A DNA stretch of 64,000 bases, taken from positions 992,001 through 1,056,000 of the forward strand of contig CAKNFP010000002.1 in the NCBI GenBank assembly GCA_930633525.1. Direction: 5' to 3'. Numbering within the stretch: position 1 is the stretch's first letter; each line of letters opens with the position of its first letter. The DNA is from Hyphomicrobiales bacterium (GTDB lineage Bacteria; Pseudomonadota; Alphaproteobacteria; Rhizobiales; Beijerinckiaceae). Positions 25,088-33,771 of this stretch are shown here, piece by piece. The notes under the pieces were generated by a model. That model worked only from the letters and a program-made list of their open reading frames with translations, did not search any database and was not told the DNA's origin. A program made the position numbers and the translations under genes.

Positions 25088-25908
25088 GCGCATCCGGACA
25101 ATGGAGGCGCCTAGAAAGGCGATTGCCGGCACTGCTGCTGCTCGCTTTCGTGCTCGTCTTCTTCGCGTTCCTGCTCGCGCCGATCGTCTTCGTGGTGCTC
25201 GTCTCGTTTGCGGATTCCGAGATTGTCGCCTTCCCGGTCACGTCCTATTCGCTGCGCTGGTATCATCGGCTGCTGGAATACAGGCCGCTGCTGGACTCGC
25301 TCTGGTTCAGCCTGAAGCTCGCCGGTGCCTCGGCCGTTCTCGCCGCGATCTTCGGCGTGCCGGCGGCGCTCGCTCTGGCGCGCAGCCGCTCGGGTCTGGC
25401 CGATCTGGTCTCGACCTTCCTGCTGGCGCCGCTCTCGATACCGATGATCCTGCTCGGCATCGCGCTGCTCTACAAGCTCTCGGCGATCGGCCTCGGCATC
25501 TCCTTCTCCTCGCTGCTGATCGCCCACACCGTCGTCTCGATCCCCTATGTCGTGCGCACCGTCGTCGCAGTCTATCGCGGCATCGGCCGCAATTACGAGG
25601 AGGCGGCTGCGATCCTCGGCGCCTCGCGCCGCCAGATCTTCACCTATGTGACGCTGCCGCTGATCGGCTCCGGCATCTTCAGCGGCATGCTCTTCGCCGT
25701 CCTGATCTCGCTCGACAATTTGTCGCTCTCGCTCTTCTTCGGCAGCGCCCAGACCAACACCCTGCCGGTGGTCATGCTGAGCTATCTGCAGAACCAGTTC
25801 GACCCCGCCATCGCCGCCATCGGCACGGTGCAGATGGTGATCGCGCTCGTCGCCCTGCTGCTGATCGAGCGTACCGTCGGCCTGAAATTCATGAGTTCGC
25901 CGTCGTGA
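25084..25908 (+). CDS. ABC transporter permease, PotC-like
   Basis: A 274-residue membrane protein with six helices, the EAA loop EEAAAILGASRRQIFTYVTLPLIG near residue 180 and an N-terminal YSLRWYHRLL segment typical of the second permease of polyamine importers. Start ATG 25084 overlaps the upstream stop. It is followed after 44 bases by the SBP gene. Confidence 0.9.
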   Translation: MSASGQWRRLERRLPALLLLAFVLVFFAFLLAPIVFVVLVSFADSEIVAFPVTSYSLRWYHRLLEYRPLLDSLWFSLKLAGASAVLAAIFGVPAALALARSRSGLADLVSTFLLAPLSIPMILLGIALLYKLSAIGLGISFSSLLIAHTVVSIPYVVRTVVAVYRGIGRNYEEAAAILGASRRQIFTYVTLPLIGSGIFSGMLFAVLISLDNLSLSLFFGSAQTNTLPVVMLSYLQNQFDPAIAAIGTVQMVIALVALLLIERTVGLKFMSSPS

Positions 25909-25952
25909 CCAGACGGTTAGCGCACAACAGTCATAAAAAGGGGAGAACGAAG

Positions 25953-26990
25953 ATGAAGACGCCTACATCCATCCGGCCTCTGCTGGCGGGGGCCTGTCTC
26001 GCTCTGTCGATCGGCACGCCAGCCGGCGCGGCGGACCTCACCGTGACCGCGTTCGGCGGCGTATGGGAGAAGTCCCTGCGCACCTGCTATGTCGAGCCCT
26101 TCCAGAAGAAGACCGGCAAGAGCGTCGACGTCGTGCTCGGCACGCCGGCACAATGGGTCAACCAAGTCGCGGCCAACCCGCAGAAGCCCCCGATCGACGT
26201 GTTCCTGACGCTCATCGACGGTGCCGAGGACGCCAAGACCCGTGGTCTCGTCGAGACGATCGACCCCGCCAAGGTGCCGAACCTCGCCGATGTGCCGGGG
26301 CCACTGAAGCAGGTTGTCGGCGGCGATGCGGTCGTCCTGCATTTCGGCGCCGCCGGGCTCGCTTATAACGAAGCGAAGATCAAGAATCCGCCGAAGAGCT
26401 GGGCCGAGTTCATCGAGCGCACGCTCAAGGGCGAGTGGCAGGCGGCTCTGCCCGGCATCAACGTCGCGAGCACGACGCCGACGGCCGTGATCTGGAACTT
26501 CAACGACGTGCTCGGCGGCAAGGTCGACGATATCGCCCCGGTGATCGCCAAGATGAAGGCCCTGCGCGACAGCGGCAACGTGGTCTTCTGGAACGACGTC
26601 AACCAGTTCCTGACGCAGATGCAATCGGGCGAAGCCGATATCGGCATCTATTGGGACGGGCGCGCCTGGGCCGCGCGCGACGGCGGCTTCAAGACGCTGA
26701 ACTTCTACTACCCAGCGCCGGGCGGCGTGGTGAACCCGACTGTCGTGCAGAAAGTCAAGAACGGTTCTCCGGCCGCTTGGGAGTTCATCGACTTCCTCTT
26801 CTCCCCCGAGCCGCAATCCTGCTGGGCGGCGGCGATCCAGTATCCGGTCGCCAGCACCAAGGCTCAGTACAAGCCGGAGCAGAAGGAGCGCATGCCCAAG
26901 CTCGACGACGTGCGCTGGCCGCCCTTCGCCGCCATTCTCGCGGCGATGCCGAAATGGGTCGAGACCTGGAACAAGGAAATCGGCCGCTGA
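25953..26990 (+). CDS. ABC transporter substrate-binding protein, polyamine type
   Basis: A 345-residue periplasmic binding protein with a signal peptide (cleavage after PAGAA near 27) and a PotD/IdtA-like SBP domain (LTVTAFGGVWEKSLRTCYVEPFQKKTGKSV). It delivers the ligand to the PotABC-type machinery just upstream. Start at 25953 follows GGGGAGAACGAAG; the frame stays open upstream, but that portion is a shadow of the permease. A strong hairpin after the stop may protect this transcript. Confidence 0.88.
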   Translation: MKTPTSIRPLLAGACLALSIGTPAGAADLTVTAFGGVWEKSLRTCYVEPFQKKTGKSVDVVLGTPAQWVNQVAANPQKPPIDVFLTLIDGAEDAKTRGLVETIDPAKVPNLADVPGPLKQVVGGDAVVLHFGAAGLAYNEAKIKNPPKSWAEFIERTLKGEWQAALPGINVASTTPTAVIWNFNDVLGGKVDDIAPVIAKMKALRDSGNVVFWNDVNQFLTQMQSGEADIGIYWDGRAWAARDGGFKTLNFYYPAPGGVVNPTVVQKVKNGSPAAWEFIDFLFSPEPQSCWAAAIQYPVASTKAQYKPEQKERMPKLDDVRWPPFAAILAAMPKWVETWNKEIGR

Positions 26991-27001
26991 GCGTCACGGA
27001 G

Positions 27002-27018
27002 CCGCCGGCTTCCGGCGG
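27002..27018 (+). repeat. GC-rich hairpin after the SBP gene
   Basis: CCGCCGG (27002-27008) pairs perfectly with CCGGCGG (27012-27018) around a three-base loop, 11 bases after the SBP stop and before hyuA. There is no U-run. Such stem-loops typically stabilise abundant SBP mRNA while letting some transcription pass into the next gene. A second palindrome, GCGCCGATCGGCGC, follows at 27042-27055. Confidence 0.6.
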
Positions 27019-27088
27019 TTCCTCCCGATCCGCGGAGCACGGCGCCGATCGGCGCTCACGCCGCGGCGAATATTGCCTGGAGGTTGGC

Positions 27089-29137
27089 ATGGGTTATCGC
27101 GTGGGCGTCGATATCGGCGGCTCGTTTACTGACTTCGCGCTGTTCGACGAAGAGACACAGAGCCTGAAGACGCTGAAAACCTTCTCACGCCCCGATGAGC
27201 CTGGTGCGGAGGTGATGGAGGGAGTCCGGCTCGTCGGCGAGCGCTACGGCATCAAGCCCTCCGACATCTCCTACTTCACCCACGGGACCACCGTCGGCAT
27301 CAACACGGTGATCCAGCGCAAGGGGCTGAAGCTCGCCTTGTTTGCGACCGATGGCTTCCGGGACGTGCTCGAGGTCGCGCGCCTGAAGATTCCGGACATG
27401 TACAACCTGTTGTCGAAACGACCGGAGCCATTGATCCCGCGTGACCGGGTCTACGGCATCGGCGGGCGCCTGCGCGCCGACGGCACGGAGGAGCAGCCTC
27501 TCGACGAGGCAAGCGTCGTGCGGGCCGTCGAGGCCGCCAAGGCAGCCGGGTGCGAGGGCATCGTCGTCTCGCTCCTGCATTCCTATCGAAACCCGGCGCA
27601 CGAACAGGCCGCCAAGGCAATCGTGGCACGCCTCGCGCCGGAGATTCCGGTCTTCGCCTCCAGCGAGACCTGGCCGATCATCCGCGAATACGAGCGCACC
27701 ATCACTGCCACCATCGGCGCTTATGTCCAGCCACGCGTGGCGCATTATCTCGGCTCGCTCCAGGCGGCGCTGAAGCAGGCGGGGGTATCGCCGGAGCCAA
27801 GGCTCACCAAGTCCAACGGCGGCGTCATGACGGCCGAGCAGGGCAAGAATGAGTGCGTGCAGATGATCCTGTCAGGCACGGCCTCCGGCGTCATCGGCGC
27901 TGCTTACGTCGCGGAGGTCTCCGGCATCAAGCGCTGCATGAGCCTCGACATCGGCGGTACTTCGGCCGACGTCGCGATCATCGTCGACGGCCAGCCGCAA
28001 TATGGCGTGGGCGAGCTGATCGGCGAATTCCAGATCTATATCCCATCCGTCTCCGTCAGTTCGATCGGCGAGGGCGGCGGTTCGATCGCCTGGGTCGACG
28101 CGCAGGGCGTACTTAAGGTCGGCCCGGAGAGCGCCGGCTCGCGGCCCGGCCCGGCCTGTTACGGCCGCGGCGGCGAGCGTGCGACGATTACCGACGCTTT
28201 CGCGGCGCTCGGCCTCGTCGGACTTTCCGATATCGGCTACTCCGCCGTCATCATCGACCGGAACAAGGCGCGCGCCGTCGTCGGAGAACTCGCCGACAAG
28301 CTCGGCAAGACCATCGAAGAGACGGCGGAGGCGATCATCCGCATTGCCGTCTCCGGTATGTATACCGACGTCAGCGCGCTCGTTTCGCGCTTCGGTATCG
28401 ATCCGCGCGACTTCTCCTGTCTCGCCTTCGGCGGCGCCGGCCCGATGATGGCCTGCTTCCTCGCCCGCGAGCTCAACATGAACGAAACCGTGGTTCCGCC
28501 AACTCCCGGCGTTCTCTCGGCGCTCGGCGGGTTGATCGCCGACATCAAGAACGATTTCATCAAGACGCTCTACAGCGATCTCGTACCCGCCACCGGCGAG
28601 ACGATCCGTAGCGAGTTCGCCGGGCTCGAGGCCAAGGCGCATGACTGGCTGCACAAGGACCAGGGCCATGAAGGCGAACACAGGCTGATCTATTCCGCCG
28701 AGATGCGCTATCGCGGCCAGTCTTTCGAGCTCGACACGCCGCTCGATCCCGGCGTGGTCGCCGCCGGGGACACGGTTGCCGTGGCCAATGCCTTTCATGC
28801 CGAGCACCAACGGGTCTATGGCAACAGCGATCCGGCTGCTGCGGTGCAGATCATCTCGCTGCGCCTCGTCATCAGCGGCCGCACATCCAGGCCGGAGTTC
28901 AAGCGCCACGCCCTGGTCTCGGAGCCCGCTGCCCCACGCCGCCATGCCGAGGTCTGGCTCGACGGCGCGCTGCGCAGCGTCGCCGTCTTCGCCCGCGCCG
29001 ATCTCAAGCCCGGCCAGAGCTTCGCCGGCCCGGCCGTCGTCACGCAGGATGACTGCACCACCGTCGTCCTGCCGGGCATGGGCGTTCGCGTAGACGCGTA
29101 CGCCAACCTTCGCATCGTTCCGGAGATCGCGCCGTGA
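27089..29137 (+). CDS. hyuA: Hydantoinase/oxoprolinase family protein, subunit A
   Basis: A 682-residue ATP-dependent subunit of the HyuA/OplaH N-terminal family (hydantoinase A, 5-oxoprolinase, acetone carboxylase relatives). ASKHA-type motifs are clear: VDIGGSFTDFALFD at the N-terminus, HGTTVGINTVIQRKG near residue 64 and SLDIGGTSADVAI near residue 290. It opens cyclic amides such as 5-oxoproline or hydantoins at the expense of ATP, together with HyuB. Start at 27089 follows GGAGGTTGGC; the upstream open frame is a shadow of the SBP gene. Its link with a polyamine-type importer suggests uptake of the cyclic substrate. Confidence 0.87.
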   Translation: MGYRVGVDIGGSFTDFALFDEETQSLKTLKTFSRPDEPGAEVMEGVRLVGERYGIKPSDISYFTHGTTVGINTVIQRKGLKLALFATDGFRDVLEVARLKIPDMYNLLSKRPEPLIPRDRVYGIGGRLRADGTEEQPLDEASVVRAVEAAKAAGCEGIVVSLLHSYRNPAHEQAAKAIVARLAPEIPVFASSETWPIIREYERTITATIGAYVQPRVAHYLGSLQAALKQAGVSPEPRLTKSNGGVMTAEQGKNECVQMILSGTASGVIGAAYVAEVSGIKRCMSLDIGGTSADVAIIVDGQPQYGVGELIGEFQIYIPSVSVSSIGEGGGSIAWVDAQGVLKVGPESAGSRPGPACYGRGGERATITDAFAALGLVGLSDIGYSAVIIDRNKARAVVGELADKLGKTIEETAEAIIRIAVSGMYTDVSALVSRFGIDPRDFSCLAFGGAGPMMACFLARELNMNETVVPPTPGVLSALGGLIADIKNDFIKTLYSDLVPATGETIRSEFAGLEAKAHDWLHKDQGHEGEHRLIYSAEMRYRGQSFELDTPLDPGVVAAGDTVAVANAFHAEHQRVYGNSDPAAAVQIISLRLVISGRTSRPEFKRHALVSEPAAPRRHAEVWLDGALRSVAVFARADLKPGQSFAGPAVVTQDDCTTVVLPGMGVRVDAYANLRIVPEIAP

Positions 29138-31137
29138 AACTGGACAACACCACACTGCAGGTCCTGGCCAATTATTGCGCCGCCGCCGCCGAGAGCATGG
29201 GCTGGACGTTGATGCGCACGGCCTACTCCACCTTCGTCAAGGAGACGGAGGACTTCTCCTGCCAGGTGCTGACCCGCGACGGCCTGACCGTCGCCTCGCC
29301 GAAGACCTTCGGCGCCACCTGGTACACCGGGCTCGACTATGGCGACGTCATCAAGCTCTTCGACTACGAAGAAGGCGACATCTGCATCACCAGCGATCCC
29401 TATTCCGGCTATGTCGCGACCCATACACCGGACATCCACATGTGGAAGCCGGTCTTCCGCGATGGTGAGATCGTCTGCTTCGTCGGCAATCACATCCACA
29501 ACACCGATGTCGGCGGCGCAGTGCCCGCGACCCTCTCGCGTACGTTGACCGAGATCCAGCAGGAAGGGCTGCGCATCCCGCCGATGCGATTGATGCGCGG
29601 CGGCGTGCTCAACAAGGACCTGCTCGACATCATCGCCCACAACGTCCGGCTACCCGAGCAGAACTGGGGCGATCTCAACGCCCAGATCGCCTGCGCCAAT
29701 GTCGGTGAGCGCAAGATCCACGAAATCCTCGACCGCTTTGGCAAGGACAATTTCGTGACCGGACTCGATCAGTTGCTCGACTACGCCGAGAGCCAGGCCC
29801 GCGCCGTCATCCGGCAGATCCCTGACGGCGAGTACTCCTTCGCGGACTATGCCGACGAGGACGAGACGGGCGGTTATCCCGTCCGTGTCGCCGTGACCCT
29901 GAAGGTCCACGGCGACACGTTGACCCTGGACTTCACAGGGTCCGATCCGCAGCTCGGTACCTCGCACAACATGCCGACCGGTGGCAAGGAGCGACATGCC
30001 CTGGTGACGGTGGGCACGGTCTACGCGCTCTATTGCCTCGACCCGACGATGATGCTGAACGCCGGGCTCATGCGGCCCACGCGGGCGATTCTGCCGGAGG
30101 GGACCATCATGAATGCCGTGTCGCCGGTCGCGGTCGGCATGCGCACCCTGGCCTGCACCCTGGCGCAGACGGTCACGCTCGGTGCCTTCTGCCGTGCCTT
30201 GCCGGATCGCATGCCGGCCTCTCCGGCGAGTTCCGTCACGCTGATGAACATCAAGACCAGCACGCGCGCAGGGCGGCCGATCATGGCTTCGGTCGGCCCC
30301 GTCGGGGGCGGCGCCGGCGGCAGTGCCTTCGGCGACGGCGCCGATGGCAGCGGAGCCAACCTCTCCTTCCTGAAGAACACGCCCGTCGAAATCAGCGAAG
30401 CCGAGATCCCGGTTCGCATCAAGCGCTACGGCCTCGTGCCGGACTCCGGCGGCCCCGGCGAGTATCGCGGCGGAACCGGACTCGAGATGGAGCTTCAGCT
30501 CGACCAGCCGCAATCCATGGTGACGGCGCGCAACCGGGACCGCTCCATCATTTCAGCCTGGGGGCTGCGCGGCGGGCGCTCGGGAGCCGTCTCGCGTTTC
30601 GTCAAGAACCCGGGCACGTCGAAGGCGATTGAACTCGGGTCGCAGGATCTGGTGAAATGCGATCCCGGCGACGTCATCCTGATCCAGGGACCGGGGGCTG
30701 GTGGCTATGGCTCCCCTCTGAATCGGCCGATCGAGAAGGTGCTTGCCGACGTTCGCCGGGGACTGGTTTCGGTGGAGCGGGCGAAAAGCGACTACGGCGT
30801 GGTGATCGCGGCAACTGGCGTCGTCGACGAGGCGGCAACGTCGCAGTTGCGCGAGCAGCTGCGGAGCGACGCCGACAATGCCGAGTTCGGCCACGGTCCC
30901 GGCAGGTTGGCTTTCGAGGCAGTGTGGACCGAAGCGCGCTACGGGGTGTTGACCGAGATCCTCGCCAAGCTTCCGGTGACATGGCGCTATTTCGTCAAGC
31001 ACGAGATTTTCAGGCAGATTCATCACCCGCCCATCGACGGATCTGATGGTTTGGATGAAGTCTATCAAGCTTACGCTCAGGTGACAGACCGCTTTTCCGA
31101 TCTCCCGAAGGCTTCGCAGTACTCAGCCGTCGTATAG
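29134..31137 (+). CDS. hyuB: Hydantoinase/oxoprolinase family protein, subunit B
   Basis: A 667-residue HyuB/OplaH C-terminal-type partner of the preceding ATPase subunit, overlapping it by ATGA. Conserved features: RTAYSTFVKETEDFSCQVL, ITSDPYSGYVATHTPDIHM and, near residue 435, SGGPGEYRGGTGLE. The last 100 residues (after about 560) extend beyond minimal HyuB and resemble the tails of larger acetophenone-carboxylase-like members. With subunit A it hydrolyses a cyclic amide in the cytoplasm. The stop is followed convergently by the FAD oxidase gene. Confidence 0.87.
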   Translation: MKLDNTTLQVLANYCAAAAESMGWTLMRTAYSTFVKETEDFSCQVLTRDGLTVASPKTFGATWYTGLDYGDVIKLFDYEEGDICITSDPYSGYVATHTPDIHMWKPVFRDGEIVCFVGNHIHNTDVGGAVPATLSRTLTEIQQEGLRIPPMRLMRGGVLNKDLLDIIAHNVRLPEQNWGDLNAQIACANVGERKIHEILDRFGKDNFVTGLDQLLDYAESQARAVIRQIPDGEYSFADYADEDETGGYPVRVAVTLKVHGDTLTLDFTGSDPQLGTSHNMPTGGKERHALVTVGTVYALYCLDPTMMLNAGLMRPTRAILPEGTIMNAVSPVAVGMRTLACTLAQTVTLGAFCRALPDRMPASPASSVTLMNIKTSTRAGRPIMASVGPVGGGAGGSAFGDGADGSGANLSFLKNTPVEISEAEIPVRIKRYGLVPDSGGPGEYRGGTGLEMELQLDQPQSMVTARNRDRSIISAWGLRGGRSGAVSRFVKNPGTSKAIELGSQDLVKCDPGDVILIQGPGAGGYGSPLNRPIEKVLADVRRGLVSVERAKSDYGVVIAATGVVDEAATSQLREQLRSDADNAEFGHGPGRLAFEAVWTEARYGVLTEILAKLPVTWRYFVKHEIFRQIHHPPIDGSDGLDEVYQAYAQVTDRFSDLPKASQYSAVV

Positions 31138-31221
31138 CTAGCGGTACCGGATCATCGGCTCGAATTGAGGCGATGAGTTGTATCGGGGCTGTTGCATTGG
31201 CCCGATGATGACTGTCAGCGT

Positions 31222-32550
31222 TCACTTATCTGTTCGCAGCCGCTGACGGCCCGTGCGTGAGAGCCGCCGAAAGTCGAACGGCGCGGGATCGACGCAGGGC
31301 GTCTTGCCCAGCACGATCTCGGCCGTCAGCCGTCCGGCTCCCGGGCCAAGGCCGAAACCATGCCCTGAATAGCCGGTGCTGAGCGTCAGGCCGGGCAAGG
31401 CGTCGACATTTGAAATGACAGGTACGGCATCGGGGGTGACGTCGATCAGACCAGCCCAGCGCTCGACCGTCACCGATGTGTCGAAAAGCGGCAGGACCTT
31501 GCGGATGCTGGCGTTGGCCTTGTCCAGATCGAAGCGCAATGGTTCGGGATCGAGGATCCGCACCTTTTCGAACGGAGACTTTTCGTCCATCCGCCACCGG
31601 CCGCCCAGCCGGATCTCCTCGAAGAAGCGCTTGCCGAACCTCAGCCGCAGGCTGCGCCATTCCTTGAGATACCGCGGGAGGAAATCGAAGAAGTAGCGAA
31701 AGCTGTCGATGACGATCTGCGCTTCATTGGACTGGCCAAACGCAATATTGTAACCGCCATCCTCGCGCTTGCGCATCCCGAAGCCCGGTCCCTTGACCGA
31801 AATCTCCGCGCCACCCGCAAGCGGCGCCGTGCGCATGACATTACCCAGGACTTTCAATTGCGGCAGACGGATGCCCAGTTGGCGCAGCATCAGGCTCGAC
31901 CAGACGCCCCCCGCCAGAACCACCTTGGCGGCCGCAATCCGCCCCCGTTCGGTGATGACGCCGGAAACCCGGCCGTCACGGGTTTCGATGCCGCGAACGG
32001 CGCAATTGGTCAGCACGGTCCCGCCCAGCATCTGCACGCCCCGGGCGATCGCCGGCACCGCCAGGGCCGGCTCCGCTCGCCCATCGCTGGCAGTGAACAT
32101 CGCGCCCTTCCATTCCCCGGCAAGCCCGGGCACGAACTGGGGCAGCTCCTCCGGGAGCAGGATCTTGGTGTCGAGCTGCCAGAGCTTGGCTTCCTCCTCG
32201 AATTCACGCGCCTTGCGCATGTCTGCATCGGTCTTGCACAATGAGAGAATCCCGCATTGGACGAAGCCAGTGCGACCGCCGACCATCTCGTCCATCTGGC
32301 GCCAGAGGCGCAGGCTTTCGATCGCCAGCGGCAGCTCGCGGACATCCCGGTTCTGGACGCGACACCACCCCCAATTGCGGCTCGACTGCTCGGCACCGAC
32401 CTCGCCTTTTTCGCAGACGACCACCCGCACGCCCGCCCGGGCCAGAAAAAAGGCAGTGCAGATTCCGGCGATACCGCCACCGATCACGACGACATCGGCC
32501 GCCTCCGGCATTTCAGGGGTGGGGGTGATCGTCTCGAGCGTCTTTGTCAC
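31222..32550 (-). CDS. FAD-dependent amino acid oxidoreductase (DAO family)
   Basis: A 442-residue flavoenzyme of the DAO/glycine oxidase fold: N-terminal VVVIGGGIAGICTAFFLARAG (residues 20-40), SRNWGWCRVQNRD at the flavin site and C-terminal STGYSGHGFGLGPGAGRL. Relatives oxidise glycine, sarcosine, D-amino acids or gamma-glutamyl amines. It is the last gene of a minus-strand operon with a dehydrogenase (gap 42 bases) and a dipeptide-type SBP. The SRNWGWCR block is typical of alphaproteobacterial DAO subfamilies without assigned substrate. Confidence 0.85.
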   Translation of the reverse strand: MTKTLETITPTPEMPEAADVVVIGGGIAGICTAFFLARAGVRVVVCEKGEVGAEQSSRNWGWCRVQNRDVRELPLAIESLRLWRQMDEMVGGRTGFVQCGILSLCKTDADMRKAREFEEEAKLWQLDTKILLPEELPQFVPGLAGEWKGAMFTASDGRAEPALAVPAIARGVQMLGGTVLTNCAVRGIETRDGRVSGVITERGRIAAAKVVLAGGVWSSLMLRQLGIRLPQLKVLGNVMRTAPLAGGAEISVKGPGFGMRKREDGGYNIAFGQSNEAQIVIDSFRYFFDFLPRYLKEWRSLRLRFGKRFFEEIRLGGRWRMDEKSPFEKVRILDPEPLRFDLDKANASIRKVLPLFDTSVTVERWAGLIDVTPDAVPVISNVDALPGLTLSTGYSGHGFGLGPGAGRLTAEIVLGKTPCVDPAPFDFRRLSRTGRQRLRTDK

Positions 32551-32592
32551 GGGAGTATCCTTCGGCGGATTCGGATTGCCTCGGCGATCGCG

Positions 32593-33489
32593 TCAGACCG
32601 TCTTGTCGTTCATCCGTGTCAGGACCACGCCCAGATGCGGAACGAATTCGTCTTTCCCGCCGGCCAACACCGCCTGCGTCAGCGCCTGCAGAACCGCCGG
32701 GCCGAACAGGCTGATCGCCTCCGCCTCGTTCACCATGTCCGAGAAGTAGCGGATATCCTTCCGGGCATTGGCGATTGAGAATTTCAGCCTGCTGGTGTCC
32801 CCGTCCAGTGCCGACAGCGCCATGATCTGGAACATCGGGCTGTTCACGCCGCCGGCCGAAATGAGGTCGTAGAGCGCCTTCAGGTCCACCCCCGTTGCCC
32901 GCGCCGCCGAAATCGCATCGGCGATCAGGCTGGCACTGCCCATGGCGATGAAATTATTGATGAGTTTGGTGCGATGACCAGCGCCGGTCCTACCGACATG
33001 GAAGATGTTCTCGGCTACACAATCCAGGACCGGACGAAGCCGGTCCAAGAGATCCGCCTCGGCTCCGACAATCAGGTTCAGCGTCCCCGCTTCTGCATGC
33101 TCCGGTGATCGGGCCAGAGCCGCATCGACCAGAACCATTCCCCGGGCCTGATAGTCGGCGGCGATCTTCAGCGTCGAAGTGGGGTCGGCGGTGGTGCAGT
33201 CGATATGCACGAAGCCGGGCCGGGCATTTTCCAGCAGTCCTTCCGGACCATAGACTTTTTCTTCCACATCGGCCGAGGTCGAGACGCAGGTGAAGACGAT
33301 TTCTGTCCTGCGTGCCAGTTCCGCCGGACTGCTCACCTCGGTTGCGCCACGCGCCACAAGGCTCTCGATCGGCTTGCGGTTATTCCGGCCGAGGATAAAG
33401 AGGCGATGCCCTTTCTCGATCAGGTTCTTGGCCATGCCGTGGCCCATCAGTCCCAGGCCGATGAAACCGATGTCCTTGGTTCCGCTCAT
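32593..33489 (-). CDS. Beta-hydroxyacid dehydrogenase (3-hydroxyisobutyrate dehydrogenase-like)
   Basis: A 298-residue NAD(P)-dependent dehydrogenase. The Rossmann motif IGFIGLGLMGHGMAKNL (8-24), the substrate motif around DCTTADP (97-103) and the catalytic Lys175 (GHRTKLINNF) are present. Family members act on 3-hydroxyisobutyrate, tartronate semialdehyde or related short beta-hydroxyacids, often after an aldolase or oxidase step. It lies between an SBP gene and an FAD amino-acid oxidase on one strand, so it may reduce or oxidise a product of that oxidase. Exact substrate open. Confidence 0.87.
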   Translation of the reverse strand: MSGTKDIGFIGLGLMGHGMAKNLIEKGHRLFILGRNNRKPIESLVARGATEVSSPAELARRTEIVFTCVSTSADVEEKVYGPEGLLENARPGFVHIDCTTADPTSTLKIAADYQARGMVLVDAALARSPEHAEAGTLNLIVGAEADLLDRLRPVLDCVAENIFHVGRTGAGHRTKLINNFIAMGSASLIADAISAARATGVDLKALYDLISAGGVNSPMFQIMALSALDGDTSRLKFSIANARKDIRYFSDMVNEAEAISLFGPAVLQALTQAVLAGGKDEFVPHLGVVLTRMNDKTV

Positions 33490-33771
33490 TGCGAGACCCT
33501 CCTGTGGGATTGGTGTGTGTGGCGGCGGATAAATGCCTTAGCCGCTCGCCCTGTTCTTTCCCGGAAAGGTCCGGGTTGTTCTGCCCGGACCGAAGAGATT
33601 GCTTTCGATCGCGGACGCCTGCCCATGATCCGATAGACGCCCTTCCAGCGGGCATCAGTTCATCGCCGACGCATCCCATGGGGAAGGCCCGTGGCCTTCC
33701 CCTGCCCTGTCGCCGTGAGCCCCGCGCCTGGAATATTGGCCCTCCCGCGGACAGGCCCTGGCCGGGATATC

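Noticed and set aside
24218..25132. Long antisense frame opposite the PotB-like permease
   Set aside because: It shows charged, low-complexity translation typical of the complement of a membrane gene, and the plus-strand permease is well supported.
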